Assembly: GCA_964576925.1 (NCBI GenBank)
Contig: CAZNWJ010000007.1
Span: forward strand, 101,325-165,324
Reading direction: 5' to 3'
Length of the DNA: 64,000 bases
Source: JADJGC01 sp964576925
GTDB lineage: Bacteria > Zixibacteria > MSB-5A5 > CAIYYT01
Both the position numbers and the translations under genes were made by a program. Positions 60,538 through 64,000 of this stretch are shown here, piece by piece. Below the pieces are notes generated by a model, which did not search any database, was not told the DNA's origin, and was given only the letters and a program-made list of their open reading frames with translations. The stretch's first letter is position 1; every line of letters starts with the position of its first letter.

Positions 60538-62736
60538 ATGCGCATCCGCCTGTTTGTCTTGGTTCTGATTCTCGTTGCCCCGTCCTTCGCCCAGGTCGTT
60601 CGCTCGATCGACGATGGCAGCCTTACCTTTTTTGTCCACAACAACGGCACCTTTGGCTATGACCCTTATGAAACCAAGGGCGATATCTGGGGATTGTATT
60701 ATCCCGGCGACAGTCGTCGCGGCCTGATGGCCGGCGGCGGCATCTGGGTCGCCGGCAAGGTGGGTGGCGACTGGCGCATCACGATCTCCGGTGATGCCAG
60801 CGAGTTCGTTCCCGGCCCGCGCCGGGGTGAAGTCGCAGAGGTCGATTCTGCCTTTCCTATCTACAAAATCACGCGCGGTGAGAACTATGATCTGAATCCC
60901 GATTACGGCAACTGGCCGGCGTCGCTCGGTGCGCCGATCAACGCTCTCGGGCAGCCGCTGCAAATTGGCTCGCAGAATCTCTGGACGATGTTTAACGATG
61001 GCGACTCGGCGTCGCACATTTTCCAGGGTTTTTCCAGCATTGAGCCGCTCGGTGTCGAAGTCCGCCTGCACGCCTACACCTGGGACAACAATTTTCAGCT
61101 CTACGACACGTTAATGGCACAGGTGATTTTCCTCGATTACACGATCACCAACGTCTCCGACTCCACGATCGATTCCTGCATTATCTCGATCTTCGCCGAT
61201 CCCGATATCGGCTTCAGCCGCAATGACCGGCTGGGAACCAATCCGCAGCTTCAGGCGGCCTACATCTATGATGAATCCGACTTCGATTCCGACTACGGCG
61301 ATTATCCGCCGGTGGTCGGCATGACGATACTGAGAAATCGGGCACTTTCGGCGAATTTCTACTATGGTTGCAGCAGCCAGTACCCCGAGTGCATTCCGGT
61401 CGACACCTTGCCGGAAGTAATCAATCTCATCAAGGGCCTGCGCGCCAACGGTCTGCCGCACTTTGATCCGATCACTTCGTTGCCCAAGCTCTACCCCTTT
61501 GACGGTGACCCGTCTGATTCGACCGGCTGGCTTGCCGATCTATCACGCGATTACCGCTTTCTGCTCAACACGATTCCTGACACCTTGCGCCCCGGCGAAA
61601 GCATCCATCTCACGGCGGCGCTGGTTGTGGCCCGCGGCAATTCCACCCGTGACGGCGTCGGGAAGTGGCTGGAGTTTGTGGGCCGGCTGCGAGAGCTGTA
61701 TCAGTCAGACACATTGGCACCAGGATTGAAAGCCTTCGGAAGGTCGCCTTTCATTGTGCGGGGCAAGAATCTTGAGGGTCGCGACTGGGGTGGAAGGTTC
61801 TTGGGCGGTGGATTGGATGTTGCGCCAGCCTACTTTGGACAGGAAAGCGGTCCGTCGCACATCGTTTCGCAGGTCCTGGAGTTTCCCCGCACGGGTGGTC
61901 AACTTCTGCGTCGATTTGTCAGGCAGGCTGATGAGTACGTCTATCGAGGCGATACTGAGGCGCCTCTAACCCTGAAATTGATTGATGGCCTTGTGGATTT
62001 TGAGATGTTCTATTTTGATGCCGACAACGATGGCTTACCGACTGGCAAATCCGGCAAGTGGGATCCCCTGTTCACCACCGATATGAGGCTTAGAAAAGGA
62101 CCACTGAACTACGAGAACAGCTCTCTGGCTATTTACTTGGACAGCTTATTCGTCGCCATCGAACTCGACGAGACACCGCTGTCGAGCCGCGAATCTTGGT
62201 TGAACATCTCACCGAGAATTTACCATCCCGCATTGTCCTTGCCCAATGATTCAATTTCCATGTTCGAATCAGCAGCCGACGGTTATGACGAACGCACGCT
62301 GGAAATCACGAATTCGACCAACTTCACAACTGAAATTGATTTCAGTTCCTCCGATCCCCTAAGAATCGCGGTCATTCCACCCCAACTGACGCTCGGCGCC
62401 GGCCAGCGAGCATTGGTCTGGTTGCGGCTAAATGGGATGTCGAACGGTGAGGACAGCGTGAGACTTCGAGTCATGTCTTCGAATCTGCAAGTCGAAGAGA
62501 GACTCATCGTCATCTACATTCAAAGAACTTCAGATTCATCCGGCGATCTCAATCGCGATGCCGTCCTTTCCGTCGCCGATATCGTCGAAATGCTGCGCGT
62601 CCTCTATCGCGGCGCACCGATCAATGTCCCCCTGCGCGTTGTCGATGCCAACTGCGACAGCCGCTTCAATCTCGTAGACTTGGTATTATTCCTGAATCAT
62701 CTTTTCGAAGGCGCACCGTTGCCGTGTCTCGAATAG
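60538..62736 (+). CDS. Exported dockerin-tailed protein, paralogue of the 533-residue protein
   Basis: This 732-residue protein begins with a signal peptide (IRLFVLVLILVAPSFA). Its N-terminal module TFFVHNNGTFGYDPYE is the same as in the protein at 4688-6289 (QFLVTNNGTFGY), and both continue with a glycine-rich segment and a long beta-rich body. Residues ~420-640 add an abnormal-spindle-like Ig region. Residues 670-732 are two dockerin-like loops (DLNRDAVLSVADIVEMLRVL; DANCDSRFNLVDLVLFLNHL), more diverged than the others. Its stop overlaps the next start by 13 bases. No enzymatic motif. Confidence 0.82.
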   Translation: MRIRLFVLVLILVAPSFAQVVRSIDDGSLTFFVHNNGTFGYDPYETKGDIWGLYYPGDSRRGLMAGGGIWVAGKVGGDWRITISGDASEFVPGPRRGEVAEVDSAFPIYKITRGENYDLNPDYGNWPASLGAPINALGQPLQIGSQNLWTMFNDGDSASHIFQGFSSIEPLGVEVRLHAYTWDNNFQLYDTLMAQVIFLDYTITNVSDSTIDSCIISIFADPDIGFSRNDRLGTNPQLQAAYIYDESDFDSDYGDYPPVVGMTILRNRALSANFYYGCSSQYPECIPVDTLPEVINLIKGLRANGLPHFDPITSLPKLYPFDGDPSDSTGWLADLSRDYRFLLNTIPDTLRPGESIHLTAALVVARGNSTRDGVGKWLEFVGRLRELYQSDTLAPGLKAFGRSPFIVRGKNLEGRDWGGRFLGGGLDVAPAYFGQESGPSHIVSQVLEFPRTGGQLLRRFVRQADEYVYRGDTEAPLTLKLIDGLVDFEMFYFDADNDGLPTGKSGKWDPLFTTDMRLRKGPLNYENSSLAIYLDSLFVAIELDETPLSSRESWLNISPRIYHPALSLPNDSISMFESAADGYDERTLEITNSTNFTTEIDFSSSDPLRIAVIPPQLTLGAGQRALVWLRLNGMSNGEDSVRLRVMSSNLQVEERLIVIYIQRTSDSSGDLNRDAVLSVADIVEMLRVLYRGAPINVPLRVVDANCDSRFNLVDLVLFLNHLFEGAPLPCLE

Positions 62737-63500
62737 TTCCCGTCACTCTGCTCAGCCTGATGATTGCGTCAAGCGTTGCGGCTCAGGTGCCGCTCGCCGA
62801 CAGCTTGCCCAAGGTCAACCGTTCGCACATGCATCGCAACCTGCTGATCGGGAATGTCGTGGTCGGCAGCGCCGCCTATTTCTATTTCGAAGAGACCTGG
62901 GGCGCGCCCAACGGCCGCTTCCACTTCAAGAATGAGTTCCACGACAACGTCGCCCTGACTGATGAGGTCAGCCATTTCTACGCCGGCTACAAGCTTACCG
63001 AAGGATTTGCCTGGTTTTTTCGCACGCTGCGCATGCCGGAAAGCGAAGTCTACAAATATGCCGCGTTGCAATCAGGACTGATCCTGACGCTCGTTGAGAT
63101 CCCGATGGATGCCTACAACCCCGACCAGGGCTTCGGCGTCAGCGATCTCCTCTTTGATGCCGGTGGCATCGGCTGGGCGCTGCTTGAACACAAGTACCCC
63201 AATAACTTTGACATGAAGTTCTCGGTCAAGCGTCCGCCGTGGGAATTCGAGAATAAGTTTCTCGCGAACGACAATGACGAATTTGCCAACTTCATCTGGT
63301 GGGGAACATATCGCGTTTATTACGGACATCTTGGATTCGGCTATTCCGTACACCATGACGATCGCGGCCATGTCCAATCGGAGTATTTCCTCGGCGCGGG
63401 TACAACTGCTTATGATCTCATCAGAATCGTCTCTCCCGATTTCGCGGACAATGTCAGGGCCCTCGATTCGTATTTTATCTCCATCCGACTGAGGCTATAA
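62724..63500 (+). CDS. DUF2279/YfiM-like exported protein
   Basis: This 258-residue protein starts at GTG 62724, overlapping the dockerin gene by 13 bases. It has a signal peptide (VPVTLLSLMIASSVAA). The core resembles the YfiM/DUF2279 family: NEFHDNVALTDEVSHFYAGY, KLTEGFAWFFRTLRM, LILTLVEIPMDAYNPDQGFG and VSDLLFDAGGIGWALLEH. These are predicted envelope proteins with conserved Asp and His residues and no known activity. Coupled translation with the dockerin gene suggests a shared role. Confidence 0.75.
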   Translation: MSRIVPVTLLSLMIASSVAAQVPLADSLPKVNRSHMHRNLLIGNVVVGSAAYFYFEETWGAPNGRFHFKNEFHDNVALTDEVSHFYAGYKLTEGFAWFFRTLRMPESEVYKYAALQSGLILTLVEIPMDAYNPDQGFGVSDLLFDAGGIGWALLEHKYPNNFDMKFSVKRPPWEFENKFLANDNDEFANFIWWGTYRVYYGHLGFGYSVHHDDRGHVQSEYFLGAGTTAYDLIRIVSPDFADNVRALDSYFISIRLRL

Positions 63501-63506
63501 AAGTAG

Positions 63507-63529
63507 GTCAGGATCCCTGTGATCCTGAC
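63507..63529 (+). terminator. Hairpin right after the YfiM-like gene
   Basis: GTCAGGATC, loop CCTGT, GATCCTGAC: a perfect 9-bp stem 7 bases past the stop, preceded by AGTAGG. It shares the AAGTAGGTCAG head with the start of the 83-bp array. Confidence 0.6.
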
Positions 63530-63550
63530 ACTGAACCTGCTCATACGCCG

Positions 63551-63617
63551 GTAGGGGCTGGGTTTGCCTGCCCAGGTGTTGCGTCAATTTTGAAGGGTGG
63601 GCAGACCCGACCCCTAC
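63551..63617. repeat. GTAGGGGCTGGGTTTGCCTG palindromic repeat, copy 1
   Basis: Arm 63551-63573 pairs imperfectly with 63595-63617 (GGGTGGGCAGACCCGACCCC then TAC). The second copy is at 63713-63789. Confidence 0.8.
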
Positions 63618-63631
63618 TGAATGCAAATGAG

Positions 63632-63696
63632 AGATTGCTTCGTCGCGATTGAGGTCGATCCGGAAATTAGGCAAATGTTCGCTCCTCGCAATGACA
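63632..63696 (-). repeat. 65-bp CATTGCGAGGAGCGAA repeat, copy 2, inverted relative to copy 1
   Basis: Begins AGATTGCTTCGTCGC and ends GTTCGCTCCTCGCAATGACA, the reverse complement of the element at 60411-60474. The two copies bracket the dockerin and YfiM-like genes. Confidence 0.85.
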
Positions 63697-63712
63697 GTCT
63701 AATTGATTATCC

Positions 63713-63789
63713 GTAGGGGCTTGGTTTGCCTGCCCGAGATACTCGTGTGACGGTAGATTCTAAATCGGGCAGGCAGACCCGGCCCCTAC
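63713..63789. repeat. GTAGGGGCTTGGTTTGCCTG palindromic repeat, copy 2
   Basis: Arm 63713-63737 pairs with 63765-63789 (TCGGGCAGGCAGACCCGGCC then CCTAC). It has a longer stem than copy 1 and a different loop. Confidence 0.8.
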
Positions 63790-63815
63790 GAGTTGCGGCA
63801 GGATTTTGCTGTTTC

Positions 63816-63890
63816 GTCAGGTCTTCCGATTTCGCCTTTGCCCATCTACATGAACTTCTGCAGGCCATTCGCGAAATCGGGCGACCTGAC
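63816..63890. repeat. Inverted repeat with 20-base arms near the window end
   Basis: GTCAGGTCTTCCGATTTCGC (63816-63835) and GCGAAATCGGGCGACCTGAC (63871-63890) pair with two mismatches. A third, distinct intergenic palindrome type. Bases 63891-64000 show nothing I can support. Confidence 0.75.
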
Positions 63891-64000
63891 GCGCATCAAT
63901 CTATTGCGGCTGAAGGGATCCTGTCCGCTTTCGATCCGGTTGCGGAAGTGTTGAAAAAGCACGCCAGACAGTCACTCAGGACCACAACCCCCTTTCCCCC

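Noticed and set aside
63850..64000. Open frame from an ATG to the window end
   Set aside because: It runs through one arm of the inverted repeat, lacks a ribosome site and has no recognisable product; the window edge prevents judgement.

Overview
This window looks like a chromosomal segment from a Gram-negative member of the FCB superphylum, most likely candidate phylum Zixibacteria. That placement is inferred from three things: paired dockerin-like repeats of the form DAVYLINYIFGGGPAP on several exported proteins; other exported proteins that end in a YPNPFN...VLLK module; and outer-membrane/periplasm gene types (lipoproteins, LapA/LapB, SPOR, MltD-like). Genes are dense, GC is in the mid-50s percent by eye, and no rRNA, prophage, IS transposase or CRISPR array was seen. 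One tRNA-Arg(CCG) lies at 8455-8526 on the minus strand.

Layout. 1-4663: a housekeeping run of pheT (cut by the window edge), a small coiled-coil protein, zapA, rny, ymdB-type phosphodiesterase and folD. 4688-11747: accessory genes, comprising three dockerin-tailed exported proteins (one with an SUMF1 domain), a VOC protein, a GT-C glycosyltransferase and the tRNA. 11863-15705: proS, a MarR regulator with a four-cysteine tail, a SET-domain protein and an apparently exported protoglobin. 16034-19914: a run of four exported proteins behind a good sigma-54 promoter, with structured hairpins inside it. 20019-26511: the heat-shock operon CIRCE-hrcA-grpE-dnaK-dnaJ followed by prmA and rsmE. 26605-31668: prepilin peptidase, an orphan PAS histidine kinase and an M14 carboxypeptidase with a dockerin tail. 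32126-43328: xseA-xseB-ispA-dxs-nadK, then a subtilase and a propeller protein that are translationally coupled. 43415-55537: an exported protein, LapA-like, LapB-like, SPOR, mutS, mutL, miaA, LysM transglycosylase, sppA-like, HU-family protein and a 32-residue mS38/COX24-type ribosomal peptide. 55582-56943: a low-GC restriction-modification pair (BglII/BstYI-type nuclease plus MT-A70 methylase). 57100-64000: a propeller/cohesin protein, an 83-bp palindromic repeat array, another dockerin protein, a YfiM-like protein and several families of intergenic palindromes.

How it fits together. The ordinary genes cover translation, cell division, RNA decay, isoprenoid, NAD and folate metabolism, mismatch repair and envelope maintenance. 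The distinctive layer is the exported proteome. Five proteins end in duplicated dockerin-like repeats, three end in a YPNPFN sorting-like module, and none has both. One of the YPNPFN proteins carries a cohesin-like domain, so dockerin bearers and a possible cohesin bearer sit on the same 64 kb. That is the best candidate here for a surface-assembly system that is not well described. Secondary candidates are the exported protoglobin with its palindromic operators, the restriction-modification pair with a variant active site, and the nested palindromic repeats.
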